64,000 nucleotides of DNA from Mitsuaria sp. GD03876 (lineage in GTDB: Bacteria > Pseudomonadota > Gammaproteobacteria > Burkholderiales > Burkholderiaceae_C), in assembly GCF_029840635.1 (NCBI RefSeq), contig NZ_JAOCCU010000028.1, forward strand, positions 18,602-82,601. The letters run 5' to 3'. The stretch's first letter is position 1. The number at the start of each line of letters is the position of its first letter. Below are positions 52,172 to 61,874 of this stretch, piece by piece. The notes beneath the pieces were generated by a model. The model was not told the DNA's origin, ran no database searches, and saw nothing but the letters and a program-made list of their open reading frames with translations. The position numbers were made by a program, and so were the translations under genes.

Positions 52172-53296
52172 CTAAGCCAGGCAGCCTTCCAGCCCCTGCA
52201 GCAGGATGTCCTTCGGCAGGTCGATGCCGATGAACACCATCTTGCTCACCTTCTTTTCATTGGGCATCCACTTCGGGCCGAGATCCGAACCCATCAGCTG
52301 GTGCACGCCCTGGAAGATCACCTTCTTGTCGGTGCCGTTCATGTTCAGCACGCCCTTGTAGCGCAGCATCTTCGGCCCGTACACCTGCACGATCGCGCCC
52401 AGGAAGTCCTCCAGCTTGGCCGGATTGAACGGACGCTCCGAGCGGAAGACGAACGACTTCACGTCGTCGTCGTGATGGTGGTGGTGCGGGTGGTCGCAGT
52501 GCTCGCCGTGCTCGTGGTCGTGGTGCTCATGGCCGTGGTCGTGGCCGTGCGCATGGTCGTGGCCGTGGTCATGCTCGTCGGCGGCCAGGAAGTCGGGATC
52601 GATCTCGAGCTTGGCGTTCAGGTTGAAGCCGCGCAGGTCGAACACGTCCTTGATCGGCACCTCGCCGAAATGCGCCTTGGACTGCGGCGCGCGCGGGTTC
52701 ATGTGCTTGAGGCGGTGCGACAGCGCGTCCACCGCGGCGGCGTCGACCAGGTCGGTCTTGCTCAGGAAGATCTGGTCGGCGAAGCCCACCTGGCGGCGCG
52801 CCTCCTGGCGCGTGTCGAGCTGGTCGTGGGCGTGCTTGGCGTCGACCAGCGTCAGGATCGAGTCGAGCAGGAAGGTCTCCGCGATCTCGTCGTCCATGAA
52901 GAAGGTCTGCGCGACCGGGCCCGGGTCGGCCAGGCCGGTGGTCTCGATGACGACGCGCTCGAAGTCCAGCTCGCCCTTGCGGCGCTTGGCGGCCAGGTCG
53001 GCCAGCGTGGTGCGCAGGTCCTCGCGGATCGTGCAGCAGACGCAGCCGTTGCTGAGCTGGATGATCTGCTCCTGGGTCTCGCTGACGAGGATGTCGTTGT
53101 CGATGTTCTCCTCGCCGAACTCGTTCTCGATGACGGCGATCTTCTGGCCGTGGGCCTCGGTCAGCACGCGCTTGAGCAGCGTCGTCTTGCCCGAGCCGAG
53201 GAAGCCCGTGAGGATGGTGGCGGGGATGAGTCCCTGGGCGGGACCCGGGGCGGCGCCCTGGGCGGAAGCCTGGGCAGCGGTGTCGGCGGCGGACAT
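52172..53296 (-). CDS. CobW/COG0523 family GTPase, probable zinc metallochaperone
   Basis: 374 residues from ATG 53296. P-loop GFLGSGKTTLLKRVL, then ENEFGEENIDNDIL, the metal-binding GCVCC motif, and base-recognition SKTD. The C-terminal half contains a long His/Asp stretch (EHDHGHDHAHGHDHGHEHHD and more, about residues 245-285). CXCC plus His-rich loops mark zinc-handling COG0523 proteins (ZigA/YeiR/ZNG1 type) rather than cobalamin-specific CobW. It may load zinc into a client protein under limitation. I saw no clear Zur box in the 120-base upstream region. Confidence 0.88.
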   Translation of the reverse strand: MSAADTAAQASAQGAAPGPAQGLIPATILTGFLGSGKTTLLKRVLTEAHGQKIAVIENEFGEENIDNDILVSETQEQIIQLSNGCVCCTIREDLRTTLADLAAKRRKGELDFERVVIETTGLADPGPVAQTFFMDDEIAETFLLDSILTLVDAKHAHDQLDTRQEARRQVGFADQIFLSKTDLVDAAAVDALSHRLKHMNPRAPQSKAHFGEVPIKDVFDLRGFNLNAKLEIDPDFLAADEHDHGHDHAHGHDHGHEHHDHEHGEHCDHPHHHHHDDDVKSFVFRSERPFNPAKLEDFLGAIVQVYGPKMLRYKGVLNMNGTDKKVIFQGVHQLMGSDLGPKWMPNEKKVSKMVFIGIDLPKDILLQGLEGCLA

Positions 53297-53418
53297 GTGG
53301 ACGACCAATCTCTTAGGAAAGCTTGGCCCCGGCAACTGGGGGCGGATGACTGTGTTTCAAGCGAATGTCAATGTCAATCGGTTATTCTGGCGCCTCCTCA
53401 ACGACGGCACACACGGCA

Positions 53419-54303
53419 GTGTCTGAACCTCAGCCTAGTCGGCCCGCCAAACACGGCGGGCGTGGCAATGACCATCGCGGCCTGTTGGACCGCGTCCTCG
53501 AATTCCTGCACCCCGGCCCCGACTCGACCAGCGAGCTGATCGAGAACTTCGCCGACGCGGAGGAGCGCGACCTGATCGCGCCCGAATCGCGCCAGATGCT
53601 CGAAGGCGTCCTGCGCATGGCCGAACTCAGCGCCGGCGACGTGATGGTCGCCGCGCCGCGGATGGACCTGCTGGACATCCAGTCCTCCACCGACGAACTG
53701 CTCGCCGCCGTCATCGACACCGGCCACTCGCGGTTCCCGGTCTACGACGGCCAGCGGGACAACATCATCGGCATCCTGCTGGCCAAGGACCTGCTCAAGC
53801 TCCAGCGCGCGCCGGAACTGAACCTGCGCGCCTTGCTGCGCCCGGCAGTTTTCGTGCCCGAGAGCAAGGGCCTGAACGAATTGCTGCGCGATTTCCGTTC
53901 CAACCGGAATCACCTGGCCATCGTCATCGACGAGTTCGGCAACACCGCCGGCCTGATCACGATCGAGGACGTCCTCGAGGAGATCGTCGGCGAGATCGAG
54001 GACGAATTCGACGTCGGCGACGGCGACGCCGGCATCTACACGCTGGCCGACGGCAGCTACCGCGTCGCCGGCGACGCCGAGATCGAGGCGGTCAACGAGG
54101 CCTTCGGGCTGTCGCTGTCGGACGCGGACTTCGACACCATCGGCGGCCTGGTCGCGCACGAGCACGGCCGCGTGCCGCGCCGGGGCGAGACCGTCGAGAT
54201 CGCCGGGCTGCGCTTCTCGGTGATGATCAACCGCGGCGGTGCCGTGCGCTGGTTCAAGGTGACCCGCGCGCCGGCCGCCGAGGCCGACGACCACAGCGGC
54301 TGA
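53419..54303 (+). CDS. corC: CorC/HlyC-type CBS-domain protein
   Basis: 294 residues from GTG 53419 (VSEPQPSRPAKHGG). Two CBS motifs lie at about 70-185 (VMVAAPRMDLLDIQ ... HSRFPVYDGQRDNIIGILLAKDLL; NHLAIVIDEFGNTAGLITIEDVLEEIVGEIEDEFD). The C-terminal CorC_HlyC domain follows (IYTLADGSYRVAGDAEIEAVNE ... VPRRGETVEIAGLRFSV). These proteins lack a membrane domain and are linked to Mg2+/Co2+ efflux and to phospholipid trafficking. The stop overlaps the lnt start by one base; corC-lnt pairing is conserved. Confidence 0.92.
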   Translation: MSEPQPSRPAKHGGRGNDHRGLLDRVLEFLHPGPDSTSELIENFADAEERDLIAPESRQMLEGVLRMAELSAGDVMVAAPRMDLLDIQSSTDELLAAVIDTGHSRFPVYDGQRDNIIGILLAKDLLKLQRAPELNLRALLRPAVFVPESKGLNELLRDFRSNRNHLAIVIDEFGNTAGLITIEDVLEEIVGEIEDEFDVGDGDAGIYTLADGSYRVAGDAEIEAVNEAFGLSLSDADFDTIGGLVAHEHGRVPRRGETVEIAGLRFSVMINRGGAVRWFKVTRAPAAEADDHSG

Positions 54304-55799
54304 TGCGCCGCGGCCCGCGCCTGGCGGCGCTGTTCCATCCGGCGCTGGCGCTGGTCGCCGGCGCGCTGCACACCGCGTCCTTCTCCCCGAGTTCCGCCTG
54401 GTGGCTGCAGCCGCTGGCGCTGGCCTGGCTGTTCCACGCCTGCGACGGCGCCCGGCCGCGCCGCGCGGCGCTGACCGGGGCACTGTTCGGCGTCGGCTGG
54501 CTGGCGTCGGGCCTGTGGTGGCTCTACATCAGCATGCACGACTTCGGGCATCTGAACGCGGCCGTCTCCGCGCTGGCCGTGCTGGCGCTGGCGCTGTTCC
54601 TGTCGACCTACTACGCCATCGGCCTGGGCCTGGCGGCGCGCTGGTCGGCGGGCGCGGCGGCGTGGCGGCGCGTGCTGGCCCTCGCGGGGCTGTGGCTCGG
54701 CGCGGAACTCGCCCGCGCCACCTTCTTCACCGGCTTCCCGTGGATCGCCAGCGGCTACGCCCATGCGCAGGGGCCGCTGGCGGCCTTCGCGCCGTATGTC
54801 GGCGTCTACGGCATCACCGCGCTGGCGGCGCTGGTCGCGGCGGCGCTGGCGCTTGGGCGCTGGGCGTTGCTGGGCGCGCTGGTGGCCGGCATCGGCGCCG
54901 CGCAGTTCCTGCCGCAGGACTTCACCCGGTCGACCGGCACGCTGCGCGTGTCGCTGGTGCAGCCCAACATCCCGCAGGACCAGAAGTTCGACCGCGACCG
55001 CTTCGACCAGAACCTCGACCAGCTGGTCGCGCTGATCGAGTCCGCGCGCGGCCAGGTCGTCATCACGCCGGAGTCGGTGCTGCCGGTGCCGCTGGCCTTC
55101 CTCGACGAGGACCGCCTGGCCCGCCTGCATCGCGACGCCGCGGTCCGGCCGCTGCTGCTGGGCACCTTCCTGGGCAACTCCACCGACGGCTTCGTGAACT
55201 CGCTGGCGGGCCTGGGCTTCGCGCAGTCCTACGACTACGGCAAGCGGCACCTGCTGCCGTTCGGCGAGTTCATCCCGACCGGTTTCCATTGGTTCGTCAC
55301 CGCGATGAACATCCCGATGGACGACCAGGCCAGCGGCCAGCATCAGCGCGCGCTGCCGTTCGCCGGCCAGCGGCTGCGGCCGCTGATCTGCTACGAGGAC
55401 TTGTTCGGCGAGGACGTCGTCGCCAGCGCGCTCGACCAGGGCGACCCGGCCGCGACGGTGTTCGTGAACGTCAGCAACCTGGCCTGGTTCGGGCCGCGCA
55501 TGGTGCAGGACCAGCACCTGCAGTTCTCGCAGATGCGCGCGCTGGAGTTCCAGCGCCCGGTCGTGCGGGCGACCAACACCGGCGCGACCGCGCATGTCGA
55601 CCACCGCGGCCGCGTGCTCGAGCGGCTGCCGGCGGAACGCGCCGGCGTGCTCGAGGTCGGCGTCGAGGGCCGCGCCGGCGCCACGCCGTACGCGCGCTGG
55701 CTGTCGGCGCTCGGGCTGTGGCCGCTGTGGGCGCTGGCCGTTGTCGCCGTGCTGCCGGTCCTGCGGCGCCGGGCGGGCGGCGCGGCCCGCGTCGCCTGA
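54303..55799 (+). CDS. lnt: apolipoprotein N-acyltransferase
   Basis: 498 residues. About six to seven N-terminal membrane helices (1-200) precede a periplasmic nitrilase-like domain. The catalytic triad is seen as E in VITPESVLP, K in YGKRHLLPFGEF and C in RPLICYEDLFGE. A last membrane helix lies near the C-terminus. It adds the third acyl chain to the N-terminal Cys of lipoproteins in the inner membrane. Confidence 0.95.
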   Translation: MRRGPRLAALFHPALALVAGALHTASFSPSSAWWLQPLALAWLFHACDGARPRRAALTGALFGVGWLASGLWWLYISMHDFGHLNAAVSALAVLALALFLSTYYAIGLGLAARWSAGAAAWRRVLALAGLWLGAELARATFFTGFPWIASGYAHAQGPLAAFAPYVGVYGITALAALVAAALALGRWALLGALVAGIGAAQFLPQDFTRSTGTLRVSLVQPNIPQDQKFDRDRFDQNLDQLVALIESARGQVVITPESVLPVPLAFLDEDRLARLHRDAAVRPLLLGTFLGNSTDGFVNSLAGLGFAQSYDYGKRHLLPFGEFIPTGFHWFVTAMNIPMDDQASGQHQRALPFAGQRLRPLICYEDLFGEDVVASALDQGDPAATVFVNVSNLAWFGPRMVQDQHLQFSQMRALEFQRPVVRATNTGATAHVDHRGRVLERLPAERAGVLEVGVEGRAGATPYARWLSALGLWPLWALAVVAVLPVLRRRAGGAARVA

Positions 55800-55897
55800 A
55801 CCGGGACCGCGTCGCGCGCCCGGGCCGCCTGTGAGCGCCACGAGGCGCACATAGAATCGGTCGTTTTGCTCCAACGCCGGCGACGGCCCGACGTCCC

Positions 55898-56872
55898 ATG
55901 CTGACTTTCCAGCAACTGATCCTCCGCCTGCAGGAGTACTGGTCCAAGCAAGGCTGCGCGCTGCTGCAGCCCTACGACATGGAGGTCGGCGCGGGCACCA
56001 GCCACACCGCGACCTTCCTGCGCGCGCTCGGTCCCGAGCCCTGGAAGGCCGCCTACGTCCAGCCCAGCCGCCGCCCCAAGGACGGCCGCTACGGCGAGAA
56101 CCCGAACCGCCTGCAGCACTATTACCAGTTCCAGGTCGTGCTCAAGCCGGCGCCGGCCAACATCCTGGAGCTGTACCTCGGGTCGCTGGAGGCCCTGGGC
56201 TTCGACCTCAAGCGCAACGACGTCCGCTTCGTCGAGGACGACTGGGAGAACCCCACGCTGGGCTGCTGGGGCCTGGGCTGGGAGGTCTGGCTCAACGGCA
56301 TGGAGGTGACGCAGTTCACCTACTTCCAGCAGGTCGGCGGCATCGACTGCAAGCCGATCACCGGCGAGATCACCTACGGCCTCGAACGCCTGGCGATGTA
56401 CCTGCAGGGCAAGGAATCGGTCTACGACCTGGTCTACACGGACGGCCTGACCTACGGCGACGTGTTCCATCAGAACGAGGTCGAGCAGTCGACCTACAAC
56501 TTCGAGCACAGCGACGTCGACTTCCTGCTGGGCGCCTTCGGCGCCTACGAGCGCAAGTCCAAGGAGCTGATGGACGTGCAGCTGGCGCTGCCGGCGTACG
56601 AGCAGCTGCTCAAGGCCGCCCACACCTTCAACCTGCTGGACGCGCGCGGCGCGATCAGCGTCACCGAACGCGCCGCCTACATCGGCCGCATCCGCAACCT
56701 GGCGCGCGCCGTCGCGCAGAGCTATGTCGACAGCCGCGCGCGCCTGGGCTTCCCGATGGCGCCCAAGGCCTGGGCCGACGACGTGATCGCGCAGATCGAG
56801 AAGAAGAGCGCCGAGGCAGCCGCCAAGGCCGGGAAGACCGCCGACAAGGCGGACAAGAAGGCCGCCGCCTGA
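55898..56872 (+). CDS. glyQ: glycyl-tRNA synthetase alpha subunit
   Basis: 324 residues. Starts [20 protein letters not shown], then [40 protein letters not shown], and the class II core [21 protein letters not shown]. The Lys/Ala-rich tail (about 25 residues) is an extension. It forms the alpha2beta2 enzyme with GlyS, encoded 19 bases downstream. Confidence 0.97.
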   Translation: MLTFQQLILRLQEYWSKQGCALLQPYDMEVGAGTSHTATFLRALGPEPWKAAYVQPSRRPKDGRYGENPNRLQHYYQFQVVLKPAPANILELYLGSLEALGFDLKRNDVRFVEDDWENPTLGCWGLGWEVWLNGMEVTQFTYFQQVGGIDCKPITGEITYGLERLAMYLQGKESVYDLVYTDGLTYGDVFHQNEVEQSTYNFEHSDVDFLLGAFGAYERKSKELMDVQLALPAYEQLLKAAHTFNLLDARGAISVTERAAYIGRIRNLARAVAQSYVDSRARLGFPMAPKAWADDVIAQIEKKSAEAAAKAGKTADKADKKAAA

Positions 56873-56891
56873 GGTTGAGGGAAGCACGAGC

Positions 56892-59033
56892 ATGACCACC
56901 AAGAATCTTCTCGTCGAACTGTTTGTCGAGGAACTGCCGCCCAAGGCGCTGAAGAAGCTGGGCGAGGCGTTCGCCTCGGTGCTGGCGGACGCGCTGAAGG
57001 CGCAGGGCCTGGCCGGCGCCGACGCCGCGGCGACCGCGTTCGCGACGCCGCGCCGCCTGGCGGTGCACCTCGCCGGCGTGGCCGCCAAGGCCGCCGACCG
57101 CGCGGTGCAGCAGAAGCTGATGCCGGTCGCGGTGGCGCTGGACGCCGCCGGCAACGCCACGCCCGCGCTGCTGAAGAAGCTGGCCTCGGTCGGCGCCGAC
57201 GCGTCGGCCGTGCCGTCGCTCAAGCGCGCGCCCGACGGCAAGGCCGAGGCGCTGTTCCTGGACACCGTCGTCCCCGGCGTCACGCTGAAGGACGGCCTGC
57301 AGAAGGCGCTGGACGAGGCGCTGGCCAAGCTGCCGATCCCCAAGGTCATGACCTACCAGCTGGCCGACGGCTGGAGCGACGTCAAGTTCGTCCGCCCCGC
57401 CCACGGCCTGGTCGCGCTGCATGGCGACGAGCTGGTCGAGATCGGCGCGCTGGGCCTGAGCTCGGGCCGCGTGACGCGCGGCCACCGCTTCGAATCGAAG
57501 GTCGCCGCGATCGAGATCAAGAGCGCCGACACCTATGAGCAGCAGCTGCGCGAGGAAGGCGGCGTGATCGCCTCCTTCGACCAGCGCCGCGCCGAGATCG
57601 TGCGCCAGCTGCGCGCCAACGCCGAGCCGCTGGGCCTGGCCCCGATCGACGCGCCCGAGCTGCTGGACGAGGTCACCGCGCTGGTGGAGCTGCCCAACGT
57701 GCTGTCCTGCCAGTTCGAGCCCGAGTTCCTGGCCGTGCCGCAGGAATGCCTGATCCTGACGATGAAGGCCAACCAGAAGTACTTCCCGCTGCTGGACGGC
57801 CACGGCAAGCTGACGCACCGTTTCCTGCTGGTCAGCAACGTGCATCCGGACGACGCGGCCCAGGTCGTCCAGGGCAACGAGCGCGTGGTGCGCCCGCGCC
57901 TGGCCGATGCGAAGTTCTTCTTCGACCAGGACCGCAAGCGGACGCTGGCCTCGCGCGTCGAGGGCCTGGACAAGGTCGTGTACCACGGCAGGCTCGGCAG
58001 CCAGGGCGAGCGCACCGAGCGCGTGCGCGCGATCGCGCATGCCATCGTCAACCAGCTGCGCATGGCCCAGCACCCGTACACGGTCGAGGCCAAGGACGAG
58101 TTCGACGTCCTGGACAGCAAGGCGCAAGAAGCCGCGGTGCTGGCCAAGGCCGACCTGCTGACCGACATGGTGGGCGAGTTCCCCGAGCTGCAGGGCGTCA
58201 TGGGCGGCTACTACGCGCGCCATGAAGGCCTGCGCGACGGCGTGGCCAAGGCGATCGAGGACCACTACAAGCCGCGCTTCGCCGGCGACGCGCTGCCGCG
58301 CAACCACACCGGCACCGTCGTGGCGCTGGCCGACAAGCTCGAGACGCTGATCGGCCTGTTCGGCATCGGCCAGCTGCCCACCGGCGACAAGGACCCGTTC
58401 GCGCTGCGCCGCCATGCGCTGGGCGTGATCCGCATCCTGGTCGAGAACCACATGCACCTGTCGCTGCCCGAGCTGATCCAGGGCGCGCTGCCGGCCTTCG
58501 GCGAGCTGATCCAGGATCCGAGCGAGGCGCTGCTGGGCTTCTTCGCCGACCGGCTCGCGGTCAGCCTGCGCGACCAGGGCTACAGCGCCCAGGAGGTCGA
58601 CGCGGTGCTGGCGCTGAACCCGGCCCGCCTGGGCGACGTGCCCAAGCGGCTGGAGGCGGTGCGCGCGTTCGCGTCGCTGCCGGAGTCGGCCTCGCTGGCC
58701 GCGGCCAACAAGCGCGTGGGCAACATCCTCAAGAAGGTCGAGGGCGAGCTGCCGACGCAAGTGACCCCGGCGCTGCTGACCGAGGCCGCCGAGAAGGCGC
58801 TGGCCGACGCGCTGGCCGGCGTGAAGCCGCAGGCCGACACGCTGTTCGAGCAGCACGACTACGCCGGCTCGCTGAAGGCGCTGGCCGCGCTGAAGGCGCC
58901 GGTCGACGCGTTCTTCGACGACGTGATGGTTAACGCCGAGGACCCCGCGCTGCGCGCCAATCGCCAGGCGCTGCTGCGGCAGCTGCACGAGGCGATGAAC
59001 CGCGTGGCCGACCTCTCGCGCCTGGCCGCCTGA
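56892..59033 (+). CDS. glyS: glycyl-tRNA synthetase beta subunit
   Basis: 713 residues. Motifs: LLVELFVEELPPKALKKLGEAF, FATPRRLAVHLAGVA, EFLAVPQECLILTMKANQKYFPLLD, then HD-domain-like FDQDRKRTLASRVEGLDKVVYHGRLGSQGERTERV and a C-terminal DALR/anticodon-binding region with MVNAEDPALRANRQALLRQL. It completes the heterotetrameric synthetase. Confidence 0.97.
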   Translation: MTTKNLLVELFVEELPPKALKKLGEAFASVLADALKAQGLAGADAAATAFATPRRLAVHLAGVAAKAADRAVQQKLMPVAVALDAAGNATPALLKKLASVGADASAVPSLKRAPDGKAEALFLDTVVPGVTLKDGLQKALDEALAKLPIPKVMTYQLADGWSDVKFVRPAHGLVALHGDELVEIGALGLSSGRVTRGHRFESKVAAIEIKSADTYEQQLREEGGVIASFDQRRAEIVRQLRANAEPLGLAPIDAPELLDEVTALVELPNVLSCQFEPEFLAVPQECLILTMKANQKYFPLLDGHGKLTHRFLLVSNVHPDDAAQVVQGNERVVRPRLADAKFFFDQDRKRTLASRVEGLDKVVYHGRLGSQGERTERVRAIAHAIVNQLRMAQHPYTVEAKDEFDVLDSKAQEAAVLAKADLLTDMVGEFPELQGVMGGYYARHEGLRDGVAKAIEDHYKPRFAGDALPRNHTGTVVALADKLETLIGLFGIGQLPTGDKDPFALRRHALGVIRILVENHMHLSLPELIQGALPAFGELIQDPSEALLGFFADRLAVSLRDQGYSAQEVDAVLALNPARLGDVPKRLEAVRAFASLPESASLAAANKRVGNILKKVEGELPTQVTPALLTEAAEKALADALAGVKPQADTLFEQHDYAGSLKALAALKAPVDAFFDDVMVNAEDPALRANRQALLRQLHEAMNRVADLSRLAA

Positions 59034-59067
59034 TCGCGCCCCGCAACGACGCCCAACGGAGCCTTCG

Positions 59068-59718
59068 ATGCCCAACCGCTCCGACCATCCGCATGGCATG
59101 AAGCTGGTGATCCTGGGCCGCGACGGCACGATCAACCGCTACCGCGACGACCACGTGAAATCGCCCGAGGAACTCGAGCCGCTGCCCGGCGCGCTCGAGG
59201 CCGTCGCGCGGCTCAACCACGCCGGCTGGCACACGGTGATGGCCACCAACCAGCCCGGCATCGGCCGCGGGCTGCTGGACATGGCCTCGCTCAACGCGGT
59301 CCACCTGCGCCTGAACCAGTTGCTGGCGGAGAAGGGCGGCCGGCTCGACGCCGCGTTCTTCTGCCCGCACGCGCCGGAGGAGAACTGCAACTGCCGCAAG
59401 CCGCTGCCCGGCCTGGTCGAGCAGATCGGCGAACGCTTCGGCGTGGACCTGTCGCAGGTCCACATGGTCGGCGCCAGCGTGCGCGACCTGCAGACGGCGC
59501 GCAACGCCGGCTGCGTGCCGCACCTGGTGCGCGGCGACCGGCTCGCCGGCGTCGACGAGGCGCAGCTGCAGGAACAGATCTCGCTGGTGCCCGGCACCCG
59601 CGTGCACCAGGACCTCGCCGCGTTCGCCGAGATGCTGATCCACGAGGAACGCCGCGCCCGCGCCCAATCGCGCGGCGAGTCCGCCGAACCCGATACCTCT
59701 CCCGGAGACCTGAGCTGA
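59068..59718 (+). CDS. gmhB: GmhB-like HAD phosphatase with altered active site
   Basis: 216 residues (MKLVILGRDGTIN could also start at 59098). It aligns with D,D-heptose 1,7-bisphosphate 7-phosphatase: TINRYRDDHVKSPEELEPLPGALEAVARLNHAGW, ATNQPGIGRG, and the zinc loop CPHAPEENCNCRKPLPG. The HAD nucleophile motif DxDGT reads GRDGT, so the first Asp is Gly. The Mg2+-binding GDxxxD near the end reads GASVRD. Unless another residue substitutes, phosphatase activity by the normal mechanism is doubtful. Its place between glyS and plsC is typical for gmhB in this group. Confidence 0.8.
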   Translation: MPNRSDHPHGMKLVILGRDGTINRYRDDHVKSPEELEPLPGALEAVARLNHAGWHTVMATNQPGIGRGLLDMASLNAVHLRLNQLLAEKGGRLDAAFFCPHAPEENCNCRKPLPGLVEQIGERFGVDLSQVHMVGASVRDLQTARNAGCVPHLVRGDRLAGVDEAQLQEQISLVPGTRVHQDLAAFAEMLIHEERRARAQSRGESAEPDTSPGDLS

Positions 59719-60527
59719 TGCTCATCGCCCTGCGTTCGATCCTCTTCGTCCTCTACCTGATCGTCACCGTCGTGCCCTGGGGCAGCGCGGTCGTGCTGTG
59801 CTCGCTGTTCCTGAACAGCACCCAGCTGTACTGGATGTGCGCCAACTGGCTGCGCGTAGCGATCTGGGGTGCCCGGCTGATCTGCGGCGTGACCTGGCGC
59901 GTGCGCGGCATGGAGCACCTGCCCACCGACGAGAAGCAGTCGGTGATCCTGCTGTCCAAGCACCAGTCGACCTGGGAGACCTTCGCCTACCCGATGCTGA
60001 TGCCGCGGCCGCTGGCCTACGTGTTCAAGCGCGAGCTGATCTACATCCCGTTCTTCGGCTGGGCGATGGCGCGGCTGGACATGATCCACATCGACCGCAG
60101 CAAGCGCAGCGAGGCCTGGAACAAGGTGGCCGCGCAGGGCCGGCGGATCGCCGCGCTGGGCAACTGGATCATCATGTTCCCGGAAGGCACGCGCGTGGCG
60201 CGGGGCAAGACCGGGGACTACAAGACCGGCGGCTCGCGCCTGGCGGTCGAGACCGGCGTGCCGGTGGTGCCGATCGCGATGAACTCGGCGCGTTGCTGGC
60301 CGCGCAAGAGCTTCCTGCTGCGCCCCGGCGTGATCGACATCGCCATCGGCCCGATGATCCCGAGCGCCGGCCGCACGCCGGCCGACCTGATGAAGGAAGT
60401 GCAGGCCTGGATCGAGGCCGAGATGCGGGTCCTGGACCCCGAGGCCTACCCGGCCGAGGCCGCCGCGACGGTCGCCGGCGCCCCGCCCGCGCCGCCGGCC
60501 CCGCCTCCCGCGCCGGCCGCCGCCTGA
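59718..60527 (+). CDS. plsC: 1-acyl-sn-glycerol-3-phosphate acyltransferase
   Basis: 269 residues. An N-terminal membrane segment (ALRSILFVLYLIVTVVPWGSAV) is followed by the acyltransferase motifs: KHQSTWETFAYP (H-x4-E in place of the usual H-x4-D), MFPEGTRVARGK (FPEGTR), and VPVVPIAMNSARCW. It makes phosphatidic acid from lysophosphatidic acid in the inner membrane. A Pro/Ala tail follows. The start overlaps the gmhB stop by one base. Confidence 0.9.
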   Translation: MLIALRSILFVLYLIVTVVPWGSAVVLCSLFLNSTQLYWMCANWLRVAIWGARLICGVTWRVRGMEHLPTDEKQSVILLSKHQSTWETFAYPMLMPRPLAYVFKRELIYIPFFGWAMARLDMIHIDRSKRSEAWNKVAAQGRRIAALGNWIIMFPEGTRVARGKTGDYKTGGSRLAVETGVPVVPIAMNSARCWPRKSFLLRPGVIDIAIGPMIPSAGRTPADLMKEVQAWIEAEMRVLDPEAYPAEAAATVAGAPPAPPAPPPAPAAA

Positions 60528-60542
60528 TTACACTCGCAGCCC

Positions 60543-61445
60543 ATGCTGCCCTCCAAGCTGCGGGGACTGGCCGGACTGCTGAACTTCACGCAGTTGTCGC
60601 TGTTCGACGCCGAGCCTGACCCCGCCCCCCCGCGTCCCGCGCCCGATCCTGTCGTCCCGCCGCCGCGGCTGCGCGGCGACGCCGGCGCGTCGGTGCGCCA
60701 GGTCTTGCTGCAGGGTCAGGCCATTCCTTATGAACTGAAGCGCGCGCGGCGCCGCAGCATCGGCTTCACCGTCAGCGAGGACGGCCTGCGCGTGTCCGCG
60801 CCGAAGTGGGTGCCGCTGACCGACATCGACAACGCGCTGCAGCAGAAGGGCGACTGGATCCTGCGCAAGCTGGTCGAGCAGCGCGAGCGCGCGCGGCGCA
60901 CGCAGGCGGCCCGGGTCCACTGGGGCGACGGCTGCAGCCTGCCCTACCTGGGCGAGCCGCTGATCGTGGTGCTCGATCCGTCGATGACCGGCGCCCGGCT
61001 CGACGAGGGCCAGGCCGATCCGCAGCCGACGCTGGCCACGGTGCCGCGGCGCCTGCTCTACCTCGGCCTGCCGCAGAGCGCGGCGCCGGAACAGATCCGC
61101 GACGCGGTGCAGGCCTGGCTGCAGCGCCAGGCGCGCCAGCGCTTCGAGCAGCGCTGCCGGCACTTCGCCGGGCCGCTCGGCGTGACGATGACCGGGCTGC
61201 GGCTGTCCTCGGCGCAGACCCGCTGGGGCAGCGCCAGCGCCGACGGGATGATCCGGCTCAACTGGCGGCTGATCCACTTCTCGCCGGCGCTGATCGACTA
61301 CGTCGTCGCGCACGAGCTGGCGCATCTCAAGGAGATGAACCACAGCCCGCGCTTCTGGGCCGTGGTGCGCTCGGTGTTCCCGGACTACGAACTCGCCCGG
61401 GACCGGCTCAAGCAGGCGGTGCTGCCGCTGATGGACGACGCCTGA
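60543..61445 (+). CDS. YgjP-like M48-type metallopeptidase (DUF45)
   Basis: 300 residues. A ~50-residue Pro-rich N-terminus is followed by the YgjP core: YELKRARRRSIGFTVSEDGLRVSAPKWVPLTDIDNALQQKGDWILRKL, then RWGSASADGMIRLNWRLIHFSPALIDYVVAHELAHLKEMNHSPRFW. HELAH and the downstream His-Ser-x-x-F give a zinc-binding HExxH ... H site. Physiological substrate unknown. It lies 15 bases after plsC, probably the last gene of the lipid/heptose operon. Confidence 0.88.
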   Translation: MLPSKLRGLAGLLNFTQLSLFDAEPDPAPPRPAPDPVVPPPRLRGDAGASVRQVLLQGQAIPYELKRARRRSIGFTVSEDGLRVSAPKWVPLTDIDNALQQKGDWILRKLVEQRERARRTQAARVHWGDGCSLPYLGEPLIVVLDPSMTGARLDEGQADPQPTLATVPRRLLYLGLPQSAAPEQIRDAVQAWLQRQARQRFEQRCRHFAGPLGVTMTGLRLSSAQTRWGSASADGMIRLNWRLIHFSPALIDYVVAHELAHLKEMNHSPRFWAVVRSVFPDYELARDRLKQAVLPLMDDA

Positions 61446-61874
61446 GCGGGCCCGAAAGGGCGGCGGCTGGCTTCCGGACGGTGTCCGGCAGGCGTCGGTG
61501 AAAACACCCGGGACGTCAATAGTTCTGGCTGGGAGCGGTAAACATTCGCATTTCCCTCTTTGGGGGGGCTTGTAGCTCATTTGAGCGTCGCGGCACACTC
61601 CGATCCGCTGTCATCACCGCATCTGAGTCAGAACTTCCTCCCGCGTTCCGCTCCCGGCGGCGCTCAGGGTCCCCCAGCCAGTGGCTGTGCCAGGTCGACC
61701 CGCGCTCAGAGCCGACAAACTGATGCATTACAAGGCGCAGCGCCGCCGTCCCGTGACCGGGGCGGCGGCGACTGTCTTTCTGGGGGGCGCTTTTTCGCGC
61801 ACCGGGCGGGCGGCACCGACCGGCCCCGACTGGCCGGAAGCGGCTCGGAGCGATTCAGGCCAACGCTTGCCGAT
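61446..61874. other. 429-base non-coding interval
   Basis: No convincing gene. It holds a small gccc-gaaa-gggc hairpin at 61450-61461. A large GC stem (cgccgccgtccc / ggggcggcggcg) lies at 61741-61770, loosely followed by T-rich sequence. A 9-base direct repeat (gattcaggc) occurs at 61852 and 61872, overlapping the end of the MBL gene. An aatgcgaatg-like minus-strand word near 61548 recalls iron boxes but is too short. Short open frames here have poor codon use. Confidence 0.5.

Noticed and set aside
61541..61560. Word resembling a Fur box on the minus strand
   Set aside because: Only half of the symmetric motif is present, no iron gene is adjacent, and no gene starts downstream on that strand.
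61516..61728. Small minus-strand open frame of 70 codons
   Set aside because: No ribosome site, no similarity, and poor codon use compared with neighbours.
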